From NCBI GenBank assembly GCA_002404055.1, contig DHIZ01000315.1, forward strand, positions 1-16,245: a stretch of 16,245 nt of DNA. The letters run 5' to 3'. The notes under the pieces are model-generated. The model was not told the origin of the DNA. It searched no databases and was given only the letters and a program-made list of their open reading frames with translations. The position numbers were made by a program, and so were the translations under genes. The DNA comes from Chloroflexi bacterium UBA4733 (lineage in GTDB: Bacteria; Chloroflexota; UBA4733). Shown here piece by piece: positions 1 through 6,041 of this stretch (the first letter of the stretch is position 1; each line of letters opens with the position of its first letter).

Positions 1-23
1 CCACGGTTTACTGTGGTGCTACC

Positions 24-137
24 GGCGGTTGGGGTAGGCGTGGGCCCTGCCTCACCGGTTGCGGCGTCCTCATCCTCCCCATGGCTCGCGGTGGAGGAGA
101 CGTGGCAACGGAGTACATGCGGCAAGGTCTTGCCGAT
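24..137 (+). repeat. Copy A of a duplicated ribD leader segment
   Basis: Bases 24-137 match 1020-1134, the segment just before and into ribD. By eye, 24-80 differs from 1020-1076 at one position in 57. After that the match falls off, with a one-base indel and about fourteen substitutions over the part covering the Shine-Dalgarno and first codons. The copy keeps the GTG start, the GGAGGA Shine-Dalgarno and the upstream TCCTCC that can pair with it. The copies are direct repeats about 1 kb apart. Whether copy A has its own FMN aptamer upstream cannot be seen, because the window starts at base 1. Confidence 0.9.
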
Positions 138-218
138 AAGGTTGTGACGACTCCCAACCCCGGCACGAAAATGCCAGTGGCACGAGAGAGCACAGCGATA
201 TGCTGGTACGATACGTGA
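102..218 (+). pseudogene. Degenerate ribD 5' fragment (38 codons)
   Basis: A GTG at 102 sits at the position equivalent to the ribD start and opens a 38-codon frame ending at TGA 216-218. The product begins VATEYMRQGLADK, against VTSEYMRLALADA in RibD, and has a TTPNP segment where RibD has TAPNP. Similarity then vanishes and no zinc-binding deaminase motif follows. The simplest reading is a truncated, decayed copy of the ribD start left by a duplication. It could still be translated as a short leader peptide, since its GGAGGA (93-98) is preserved. No independent function is visible. Confidence 0.6.
204..212 (+). promoter_or_regulatory. Possible extended -10 promoter
   Basis: TGG followed by TACGAT (207-212) has the TGn extended -10 form and lies about 40 bp before the next gene start at 255. 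No recognisable -35 is present at the expected distance. The call rests on this motif and on its resemblance to TGGTACAAT at 771-779. Confidence 0.25.
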
Positions 219-254
219 TCAAGTGCGGGAAAGGGTAAACGAAGGAGGCCTTCG

Positions 255-467
255 ATGGCCATTGTGGCGGAAGAACGTGTGGTGAAGGTACGTGAGTTCT
301 CTCCCGAGGAGGGGCGGCAGATCTTCGACGAAGCTGCACGGTTCTATCTCGACATGAGTGGCGAGGAGTTCCTCGTCGCCTGGCGTGCTGGGACGTTTCG
401 GAATGACCCGGATCACCCTGGCGTGATGGATGTCGCTCTGCTCCTCGACCTTGCCCAACCGGACTGA
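255..467 (+). CDS. Small conserved-type hypothetical protein (70 aa), possibly antitoxin-like
   Basis: A 70-residue acidic soluble protein. Its start is well supported: GAAGGAGG (241-248) lies 6 bp before ATG 255. The sequence has a helix-rich core reading FSPEEGRQIFDEAARFYLDM, then SGEEFLVAW and a C-terminal DPDHPGVMDVALLLDLA. I recall short actinobacterial and Chloroflexi hypothetical proteins with a 'GMSGEEFL..W.AGEF..D..HP.V..VAMLLP' pattern, but I cannot name a family. There is no signal peptide or membrane segment. The next frame (430-738) overlaps its 3' end, so the two may be remnants of a two-gene unit, perhaps toxin-antitoxin-like. That functional idea is inference only. Confidence 0.65.
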   Translation: MAIVAEERVVKVREFSPEEGRQIFDEAARFYLDMSGEEFLVAWRAGTFRNDPDHPGVMDVALLLDLAQPD

Positions 468-738
468 AGCGGGGGCTATTGAAGCCTTCCGGTCGTCGTT
501 CCACTGGCATCCCTCTGAGGATTCTCCCGTGAAATTCCCCCATCTTCACATCCGCAATAGCGTCCTTGCGCATGGTTCACCGATCATGCGGGTGCATATT
601 CCAACCGGCCGTGTGGCGCTGGAGGACGTGATCCGACTTGCCGTTGAGGAGTTCCACGTCGAACCGCGAAGGGCCGACTGGAACGAGGTACTGATTCGGA
701 CTCGACAGGGCTTCGTCGAACAGAGGACTTGGGCGTAG
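430..738 (+). pseudogene. Hypothetical partner ORF, probably N-terminally truncated
   Basis: The frame runs from ATG 430, inside the previous gene, to TAG 736-738. The part from about residue 24 looks like real protein: FHWHPSEDSPVKFPHLHIRNSV, then HIPTGRVALEDVIRLAVEEF and RRADWNEVLIRTRQGF. I recall hypothetical proteins of about 150 aa in which 'YHWHP...SPV.FPHLH' follows an N-terminal half of some 60 residues. Here the first 23 residues read like out-of-frame sequence from the preceding gene, ATG 430 has no Shine-Dalgarno, and no other frame supplies the missing half. An internal deletion that fused the end of one gene to the middle of the next would explain this. Alternatively it is an intact short protein. 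No function is assigned. Confidence 0.5.
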
Positions 739-770
739 CGAAGGCGCACGACCAGGGATCCAACGGTCGG

Positions 771-779
771 TGGTACAAT
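771..779 (+). promoter_or_regulatory. Probable promoter of the riboflavin operon (extended -10)
   Basis: TGG plus TACAAT (774-779) gives a TGn-extended -10 with five of six consensus bases. It lies about 25 bp before the FMN aptamer (804), so transcription would start near 785 and include the whole riboswitch. No good -35 is visible 16-18 bp upstream. Confidence 0.5.
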
Positions 780-803
780 GCAAACTGAACTGAAGATTCG
801 TAT

Positions 804-941
804 AGGCCTTCGGGGCAGGGTGAGGCAGCGAGGCTGCCAATTCCCGATCGGCGGTAGAGCCCGCGAGCGGCAGCGATTCGGCTGGCGCATGATCCGGTGA
901 GACTCCGGAGCCGACGGTACAGTCCGGATGGGAGAAGGCGC
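804..941 (+). promoter_or_regulatory. FMN riboswitch (RFN element)
   Basis: The conserved RFN blocks appear in order: CTTCGGGGCAGGGTG at 809-823, ATTCCCGATCGGCGGT at 840-855 followed by AG..CCCGCGAGC, then GATCCGGTGAGACTCCGG (891-908), GCCGACGGTACAGTCCGGAT and GGGAGAAGG. The P1 stem is GCCTTC 806-811 with GAAGGC 934-939. Bases 806-814 are also perfectly complementary to 960-968, the 5' arm of the downstream terminator. FMN-bound P1 would therefore free the terminator, while the FMN-free form could pair 806-814 with 960-968 and read through. It lies directly upstream of the riboflavin genes. The aptamer identity is established knowledge applied to visible sequence; the switching scheme is inference from complementarity. 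Confidence 0.97.
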
Positions 942-956
942 ACCGTTTGGCGTGCG

Positions 957-1007
957 AGGCCCGAAGGCGGGGCGTGCATCTATGCACCCCTGCTTTCGGG
1001 CCTTTTT
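957..1007 (+). terminator. Riboswitch-controlled intrinsic terminator
   Basis: Bases 957-978 pair with 983-1003 in a stem of about 20 bp, with two or three G-U pairs and one bulged C (973), closing a TCTA loop. Five T residues (1003-1007) follow. It sits 15 bp after the FMN aptamer and before ribD, so it is the expression platform. Part of its 5' arm (960-968) duplicates the 3' strand of aptamer stem P1 (GAAGGC), as expected for a mutually exclusive antiterminator. Confidence 0.95.
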
Positions 1008-1019
1008 GTTGCGTCAGAT

Positions 1020-1134
1020 GGCGGTTGGGGTAGGCGTTGGCCCTGCCTCACCGGTTGCGGCGTCCTCATCCTCCCCCGTGGTTCGCGGTGGAGGAAGCGT
1101 GACATCCGAGTACATGCGGCTGGCCTTGGCAGAT
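1020..1134 (+). repeat. Copy B of the duplicated leader segment, leading into ribD
   Basis: Direct-repeat partner of 24-137. It covers the untranslated stretch between the riboswitch terminator and ribD plus the first dozen codons. The untranslated part is almost identical in both copies, although copy A no longer encodes RibD beyond about 25 residues. Confidence 0.9.
1069..1095 (+). promoter_or_regulatory. Hairpin masking the ribD Shine-Dalgarno
   Basis: TCCTCC (1069-1074) is exactly complementary to the Shine-Dalgarno GGAGGA (1090-1095). After one mismatch (1075/1089), CCG 1076-1078 pairs with CGG 1086-1088 around a 7-base loop. The start codon at 1099 follows 3 bases later. In copy A the six-base pairing 73-78 with 93-98 is retained. 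This would limit initiation on read-through transcripts, a second control step after the terminator. What might open the hairpin is not evident. Confidence 0.6.
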
Positions 1135-2280
1135 GCTGATCTGGCGCGGGGCCGCACCGCGCCGAACCCGCCGGTGGGTGCAGTGTTGGTGCGCGCCGGC
1201 CTGGTCGTCGGACGCGGGCACACGCAACCGGCCGGCGAGGCCCATGCTGAGGTGATGGCACTGCGCCAGGCAGGCGCGGCGGCGCGCGGCGCTACCCTAT
1301 ATGTCACGCTGGAGCCCTGTTGTCACTTCGGGCGAACGCCACCGTGCACCAGCGCGCTGATCGAGGCAGACGTAACATCGGTAGTTGTCGCCATCGACGA
1401 CCCGAACCCTCGGGTCGCCGGCGGCGGACTGACCCGCTTGCGTGAAGCCGGGATCAGCGTTGCGCTTGGCGACGGGGCGGCGGAGGCACAGGACATCCTA
1501 CTGCCCTTTTTCAAGCACATCACCAGTGGGCTGCCGTACGTGACGGCAAAGTGGGCGATGTCGCTGGACGGCAAGATCGCCACAACCTCCGGCGACTCGC
1601 GTTGGATCAGTGGGCCGCAAGCGCGCGAGTGGGTCCACCAGTTGCGGGACGAAGTGGACGCCATCGTCGTCGGGCTGGGCACAGTCCTGGCCGATGATCC
1701 CGCGCTGACGGTTCGGCTCACCGATGGCGAAAGCAGGCGAGCCGAGCGACCCGGCAAACCCTGGCGTGTCGTGTTAGACAGCAGTTGCCGCATCCCCTTG
1801 ACGGCCAGGCTGCTCAGCCCGCAACTGGCCGTTGGGACCATCCTGTACGTGACCGAAGCGGCGCCACTGGAGAGGTGCGCGGCTGTCGCGGCCACCGGCG
1901 CAGACGTGGTGACGTTGCCGGCTGACCATGTCGGCCGCCTTGACGTTCGGGCGGCGCTGGCGGACCTGGGGAAGCGCGGACTGCTGCACGTTCTGGTGGA
2001 GGGTGGCGCCGAGGTCCACTCGTCTTTCATCAATCAAGCGCTGGTCGATGAGGTGGTGGCGATCATCGCGCCAAAACTGTTGGGCGGCGCCAGGGCTCCC
2101 GGGCCGGTAGGCGGCAGCGGCGTACACCGAATGGCCGATGCGCTGATGCTCGCTGATTTGCGCACTGAACGACTCGGCGACGACGTTTTGCTGCGCGGAC
2201 GCCTCAGCCCTTTGGGCGGGGCTGCCAGCCACACCTTGCCAGGCGTATCCGTTGGGAGAGGGAATATGAGCAATGTTTAG
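1099..2280 (+). CDS. ribD: Bifunctional diaminohydroxyphosphoribosylaminopyrimidine deaminase / 5-amino-6-(5-phosphoribosylamino)uracil reductase
   Basis: RibD carries out the second and third steps from GTP to riboflavin: hydrolytic deamination of the pyrimidine ring, then NADPH reduction of the ribose side chain. The 393-residue protein has the usual two domains. The deaminase domain (about 1-145) shows zinc ligands His49 (HAEV), Cys74 and Cys83 (PCCHFGRTPPC), with Glu51 as proton shuttle. The reductase domain (about 150-370) opens with YVTAKWAMSLDGKIAT and has DSRWISG and LVEGGAEVHSSF. The GTG at 1099 was chosen because family N-termini begin close to EYMRLAL and GGAGGA precedes it. An in-frame ATG at 928 lies inside the FMN riboswitch and cannot be the true start. 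The last 8 bases overlap ribE. Confidence 0.96.
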   Translation: MTSEYMRLALADADLARGRTAPNPPVGAVLVRAGLVVGRGHTQPAGEAHAEVMALRQAGAAARGATLYVTLEPCCHFGRTPPCTSALIEADVTSVVVAIDDPNPRVAGGGLTRLREAGISVALGDGAAEAQDILLPFFKHITSGLPYVTAKWAMSLDGKIATTSGDSRWISGPQAREWVHQLRDEVDAIVVGLGTVLADDPALTVRLTDGESRRAERPGKPWRVVLDSSCRIPLTARLLSPQLAVGTILYVTEAAPLERCAAVAATGADVVTLPADHVGRLDVRAALADLGKRGLLHVLVEGGAEVHSSFINQALVDEVVAIIAPKLLGGARAPGPVGGSGVHRMADALMLADLRTERLGDDVLLRGRLSPLGGAASHTLPGVSVGRGNMSNV

Positions 2281-2893
2281 CGGCATAGTGGAGGAAGTGG
2301 GCACGGTGCGGGAAGCCGCGGCCGATGCACTGCTGATTGCTGCCAGCACGGTACTGGCGCAGACGGCACTGGGCGACAGCATCGCCGTCAACGGCGCCTG
2401 CCTCACGGTAGCCGGACGGGGCGACGGCTGGTTTCGCTCCGACGTTATGCCGGAGACGCTGCGTCGAACCAATCTGGGCAGATTGCGAGTAGGTGACTGC
2501 GTAAACCTGGAGCGCGCTATGACGTTGGCATCCCGCCTCGGCGGGCACATCGTTCAGGGCCACGTCGATGGCACCGGCTCCGTGCGTTGCATTGTCGCGG
2601 AAGGTGACGCGCTGCTCGTTACCGTTGAAGCGGCGCCTTCCATCATGCGCTACGTCGTGGAGAAGGGCTACATCGCTGTCGATGGCGCCAGCCTGACGGT
2701 GATGGACTGCACCTCCGGGTCCTTTCGCGTGTCGCTGGTCCGCTACACGTTAGAGCACACCATTTTTGGTCGATGGCGCGTTGGGCAGGATGTCAACCTG
2801 GAAATCGACATCCTTGCCAAATACGTGGAGCGTCTCCTGCCTGGCATAGGTGTGCCTGCGTTGGAAACGCCCGAAGGGATAGCAGGGAAATGA
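2273..2893 (+). CDS. ribE: Riboflavin synthase, alpha chain
   Basis: Converts two molecules of 6,7-dimethyl-8-ribityllumazine to riboflavin plus a pyrimidine that returns to the pathway. The 206-residue protein shows the family's tandem barrels: MFSGIVEEVG at the N-terminus, NGACLTV (40-46), MPETLRRTNLG (59-69) and GGHIVQGHVDG (90-100) in the first half, then GYIAVDGASLTV (132-143) and NLEIDILAKYVERLL (175-189) in the second. Length is normal for the family. The ATG at 2273 overlaps the ribD stop and the TGA overlaps the ribBA ATG, so translation is probably coupled along the operon. Also called ribC in some organisms. Confidence 0.96.
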   Translation: MFSGIVEEVGTVREAAADALLIAASTVLAQTALGDSIAVNGACLTVAGRGDGWFRSDVMPETLRRTNLGRLRVGDCVNLERAMTLASRLGGHIVQGHVDGTGSVRCIVAEGDALLVTVEAAPSIMRYVVEKGYIAVDGASLTVMDCTSGSFRVSLVRYTLEHTIFGRWRVGQDVNLEIDILAKYVERLLPGIGVPALETPEGIAGK

Positions 2894-4197
2894 GCACACG
2901 AGGAGCCGTAACGCCACACGTCAGCGTGGCGGACGCGCTGGACCGGCTGCGCGCCGGCGCGATGGTTCTGGTTACCGATGACGCCGGCCGCGAGCACGAG
3001 GCCGATCTGGTCATGGCGGCGGACCATATCACTCCGGCGGCCATCGCCTTCATGATTACCCATGGCCGCGGGTTGGTGTGCCTGGCCTTGACGGCGGAGC
3101 GAGCGACCACCCTTGAGCTGACGCCGATGGTACCGCCGGAGCTACACAGCGAAGCGCACGGCACCGCCTTTACGGTGAGCGTCGATGCCCGCACGAACAC
3201 CACCACCGGTATTTCGGCACATGACCGCGCGGAGACCGTGCGAGTCCTGGCAGATCCGAGCAGCGGACCGGCCGATTTGCGCCGGCCCGGCCACGTCTTT
3301 CCGCTCGTGGCGAACAAGCACGGCGTTATAGGGCGTCCTGGGCACACCGAGGCCGCAGTCGACCTGGCGCGGCTGGCCGGGCTGCAACCGGCAGGCGTTA
3401 TCTGCGAGGTATTGGGCGACGACGGCCTCGCCTTGCGCGGCGATGACCTCACGGCCTTTGCGCGGCGCTTTGATCTGGGCATCGTCACCATCGCCGACCT
3501 CATCGCTTATCGCTGGCAGCACGATCGGCTGGTGGAGTGCGGCGCCGAGGCCGCATTGCCGACAGCATGTGCGGTCTTCCGCATGCTCGATTATCGTGAC
3601 CTGATCACGAACGAGCATCATCTCGCCATGGTCCTTGGCGATATCACCGGCTCGGAGCCGGTGCTGGTGCGTTTGCACTCGGAATGCCTTACCGGCGATG
3701 CGCTTGGCTCGCTACGCTGCGATTGCGGCGACCAGTTGCGGATGGCACAGGCTGCGATCGCCGCGGCTGGACGCGGCGTCTTGCTGTACCTGCGCCAGGA
3801 AGGCCGAGGCATCGGGCTGCCGGCCAAGTTGCAAGCCTACGCGCTACAGGATGCCGGGCTGGACACCGTAGAGGCCAACGAGCAGCTTGGGTTCGCCCCT
3901 GATGTACGGCACTATGGCATCGCCGCGCAGATGCTGAGTGACCTGGGACTGAGCCGGCTGCGCCTGCTGACCAACAACCCGGCGAAGGTCTCGGCGCTCC
4001 GCCAGTTCGGACTGGAGGTTGTCGAACGCTTGTCCCTCCTTGCCCCGGACCGCGCGGAACGCCGGCGCTACCTCGCCACCAAGCGCGCCAGGTTGGGCCA
4101 CCTGCTGCCGGATACATCCCATCTTGCCGGCGGTACCCCGGCACGCCAGGCTTTGTTCCCTCTCGCTCAAGAAAGGATTTCGGTGCATGGCCGCTAG
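2890..4197 (+). CDS. ribBA: Bifunctional 3,4-dihydroxy-2-butanone-4-phosphate synthase / GTP cyclohydrolase II
   Basis: Supplies both starting branches of riboflavin synthesis: it opens GTP (RibA) and makes the four-carbon unit from ribulose 5-phosphate (RibB). In the 435-residue protein the RibB domain (about 1-208) has the acidic metal site D30, E35, E37 in DDAGREHEADLV, RPGHVFPL with H135, and GHTEAAVDLARLAG. The RibA domain (about 215-400) has zinc ligands C266, C277 and C279 in SECLTGDALGSLRCDCG, followed by LRQEGRGIGLPAKLQAYALQ and ANEQLGF. Both active sites look complete. The start at 2890 forms an ATGA overlap with ribE; longer in-frame starts lie inside ribE. The C-terminal 35 or so residues are a variable tail. 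It overlaps ribH by 11 bp. Confidence 0.96.
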   Translation: MSTRGAVTPHVSVADALDRLRAGAMVLVTDDAGREHEADLVMAADHITPAAIAFMITHGRGLVCLALTAERATTLELTPMVPPELHSEAHGTAFTVSVDARTNTTTGISAHDRAETVRVLADPSSGPADLRRPGHVFPLVANKHGVIGRPGHTEAAVDLARLAGLQPAGVICEVLGDDGLALRGDDLTAFARRFDLGIVTIADLIAYRWQHDRLVECGAEAALPTACAVFRMLDYRDLITNEHHLAMVLGDITGSEPVLVRLHSECLTGDALGSLRCDCGDQLRMAQAAIAAAGRGVLLYLRQEGRGIGLPAKLQAYALQDAGLDTVEANEQLGFAPDVRHYGIAAQMLSDLGLSRLRLLTNNPAKVSALRQFGLEVVERLSLLAPDRAERRRYLATKRARLGHLLPDTSHLAGGTPARQALFPLAQERISVHGR

Positions 4198-4669
4198 AAT
4201 ACACGAGGGTACGCTGGTCGGCAGCGGCCTGCGCGTCGGCATCGTCGTTGCCCGTTTCAATGAACTGATCACGCGCCAGTTGCTGGATGGCTGTACCTCC
4301 TCCTTACGCCGGCATGGCGTCTCGCCCGATGCCATCGAGATCGCCTGGGTGCCCGGCTCCTTCGAGTTGGGCACGGCTGCGCTGGTGCTGGCGCGCAGCG
4401 GGCGTGTGGACGCCGTGGTCTGCCTGGGCTGCGTCATTCGCGGCGCGACGAGCCACTACGACCACGTCGCCGCCGCCGCGACGAGCGGCGTGCAACAGGC
4501 GGGCCTCCAGACTGGCGTGCCGTGCATCTTCGGGGTGATCACGACGGAAAACCAGGAACAAGCGTTCGATCGTGCCGGCATCAAAGCGGGCAACCGCGGC
4601 GCCGACGCCGCTGTCGCGGCTATCGAGATGGCCACGGTGCTCCGCTCGATTCGCGCGGACGAAGGGTAG
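4187..4669 (+). CDS. ribH: 6,7-dimethyl-8-ribityllumazine synthase
   Basis: Condenses the RibD-derived pyrimidine with the four-carbon phosphate from RibBA to give lumazine, the riboflavin synthase substrate. The family usually assembles as pentamers or 60-subunit shells. The 160-residue protein has VARFNELITRQLLDG (21-35), WVPGSFELG (54-62), GCVIRGATSHYDHVA (81-95, with the catalytic-type His90) and the GVITTENQEQAFDRAG phosphate-binding segment. ATG 4187 was chosen because it begins at the usual family N-terminus, preceded by AAAGGA at about 10 bp; earlier in-frame ATGs would lie inside ribBA. It is the last gene of the operon and is followed by a large inverted repeat. Confidence 0.96.
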   Translation: MAARIHEGTLVGSGLRVGIVVARFNELITRQLLDGCTSSLRRHGVSPDAIEIAWVPGSFELGTAALVLARSGRVDAVVCLGCVIRGATSHYDHVAAAATSGVQQAGLQTGVPCIFGVITTENQEQAFDRAGIKAGNRGADAAVAAIEMATVLRSIRADEG

Positions 4670-4692
4670 CGCCCAATACGGTTAAGAGCAGA

Positions 4693-4791
4693 GTCGCAAC
4701 TGCGGTTTGCGACCCAAAGACAGCACTGCCGTGCCGAAGGCCATCCCCAGGACCGCAGTCCTGTCCTTGGGTCGCAAACCGCAGTTGCGAC
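4693..4791. repeat. Long nested inverted repeat between ribH and the DHH gene
   Basis: Bases 4693-4729 pair with 4755-4791: 37-bp arms with two mismatches and a 25-base loop. Each arm also contains a smaller palindrome: GTCGCAA and TTGCGAC flank CTGCGGT within 4693-4713, and the same is mirrored in the right arm. The element can therefore form one long hairpin or two short ones. It lies between convergent genes and could stop transcription from both sides, but neither side has a T-run. It may instead be a mobile palindromic repeat like the one at 11383-11490. Confidence 0.85.
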
Positions 4792-4817
4792 ACTACCTAT
4801 GGCGACACTACCTATGG
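4788..4817. repeat. Perfect 15-bp tandem duplication over the DHH stop codon
   Basis: CGACACTACCTATGG occurs twice back to back (4788-4802 and 4803-4817). The first copy overlaps the end of the inverted repeat's right arm; the second supplies the last codons and the TAG stop (4808-4810, minus strand) of the phosphoesterase gene. Both copies lie on the same side of the palindrome, so they do not look like a target-site duplication. Replication slippage beside the hairpin is more likely. Confidence 0.9.
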
Positions 4818-5935
4818 CCAGGATCCTCCAGCGCTATCAGGCACTGGCCGGTCGCTGGCGCGCCCACCGCGGCAACGAAGGTCTGGATAAGTCTTTCTTC
4901 CAGGGCAGTCACTGCCTTCGAGGCCTTGTCGGCAATGTGCAACGTGCCGCCGGCCAGGCGCCAGTGGCCGCCGGCAAAGCCGTGGCCGCCAGCCAGTTGT
5001 TCGGCCAGCGCTCCAGCGTCGGTGCCTGCCTCCGTGGCACGGATGGAAAAGAGCAAGCGGTCCTTGTAGCGACCGATGGCCAGGGACCAGCGCATACCTT
5101 CCAGGCGCACTATCAGATCCGCCGTCTCACCTGTCGTCTCCGGCATGACCAGGTCGCCAAGTTGGGCAACCGCGGCGTCGCCATAGATAACAACGCGCTC
5201 CAGGGCGTCGTGCATCGCTCGGAAGTAGATGTGCGGCAGGCGCGGATTCTGGATTCGCGCGAGCGCTCGTTTGTCGGCGGCGACAAACAGGCGCAGGTAG
5301 GCGAGCGCGTCGATACCGCTCGCTTGCCGACCGAGGTCCTGCGTGTCGGTCTTGATGCCGTAAAAGAGGGCGGTCGCCAGTCGCTCATCGACGTGAATCC
5401 GGGCATCCTCCAGATACTCCGTCAGGATCGTGCAGGTTGCGCCATAGTCCGGGCGAATGTCCGCCAGCGTACTCGCGTGCAACTGGCCAACCAGGGGGTG
5501 ATGATCGAGCACGACGTTCGGAATCATGTCGGACGGCAAGGAGTGGTTGCCGCTCGCCGGCTGGCAGTCGAGCAAGGCGATGGCATCGGCCTGGGCCCAG
5601 GGGAAAGTGGCGGCGGTCTCGAGGTCGACGTGCAGTTCCTCGACAAGTGCCCGGTTCTCGGCGCGGGCAATGACGCCGCCGTAGACCAAAGGCGCACAGA
5701 GTTGCAGCCGGGTCTGTAACAGCTTCGACAGGGCGAGGCCGGAGCCGATGGCGTCGGGGTCCGGGTTATCGTGCAGGAGGATAGCGGGGCGCCGCGCACC
5801 CTGGAAGGCATCAAGCAGACGCTCGACCTGGCGCGTGCGGGTGCGGGGCCGCATCGGCGGTTCGGGTGTTGGGCTTCCCGTTCCCAGCAGCAGCAATTCC
5901 GCTAACCGCCTCGCTCCATCGTCCCTATCCACCAC
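4808..5935 (-). CDS. DHH-DHHA1 family phosphoesterase (NrnA-like)
   Basis: A 375-residue soluble protein of the DHH superfamily, whose manganese-dependent members cleave short oligonucleotides, cyclic dinucleotides or 3'-phosphoadenosine phosphate. Visible motifs are HDNPDPDAIGS (55-65), LLDCQ (121-125), the signature DHHP (144-147), YGIKTDTQDLG (192-202) and the DHHA1 substrate motif GGHGFAGG (317-324). All metal-ligand motifs appear present. The exact substrate cannot be told from sequence. The GTG at 5935 has only a weak AAGGT ahead of it, and an in-frame ATG at residue 28 is a possible alternative start. It follows manA on the same strand after 106 bp, so co-transcription is possible. Its stop lies in the 15-bp tandem repeat. 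Confidence 0.88.
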   Translation of the reverse strand: MVDRDDGARRLAELLLLGTGSPTPEPPMRPRTRTRQVERLLDAFQGARRPAILLHDNPDPDAIGSGLALSKLLQTRLQLCAPLVYGGVIARAENRALVEELHVDLETAATFPWAQADAIALLDCQPASGNHSLPSDMIPNVVLDHHPLVGQLHASTLADIRPDYGATCTILTEYLEDARIHVDERLATALFYGIKTDTQDLGRQASGIDALAYLRLFVAADKRALARIQNPRLPHIYFRAMHDALERVVIYGDAAVAQLGDLVMPETTGETADLIVRLEGMRWSLAIGRYKDRLLFSIRATEAGTDAGALAEQLAGGHGFAGGHWRLAGGTLHIADKASKAVTALEERLIQTFVAAVGAPATGQCLIALEDPGHR

Positions 5936-6041
5936 AATACCTTACCGTTGCGCCGCCAGCCGACAACCGGCCTCCAGAGTGTAGCGTCTTTTGGTGTGGA
6001 CAGGCGGCCACGGGCTACCCGGCAGGCGAGCGACACCGCCT

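Noticed and set aside
1..16. Small CCAC...GTGG hairpin at the window start as the end of a riboswitch terminator for copy A
   Set aside because: Only about four base pairs, no T-run, and the upstream sequence is not available.
4693..4791. Ordinary bidirectional intrinsic terminator for ribH and the DHH gene
   Set aside because: Position fits, but no T-run follows the stem on either strand and the stem is much longer than a typical terminator; kept as a repeat with possible terminator function.
4788..4817. Target-site duplication of a mobile element
   Set aside because: Both copies lie side by side on the same flank of the palindrome rather than on opposite sides of an insertion, and no transposase is present.
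4799..5719. Plus-strand frame of 306 codons opposite the DHH phosphoesterase
   Set aside because: Antisense to a gene with the full set of DHH and DHHA1 motifs; its own start lies in the tandem repeat and its product is featureless.
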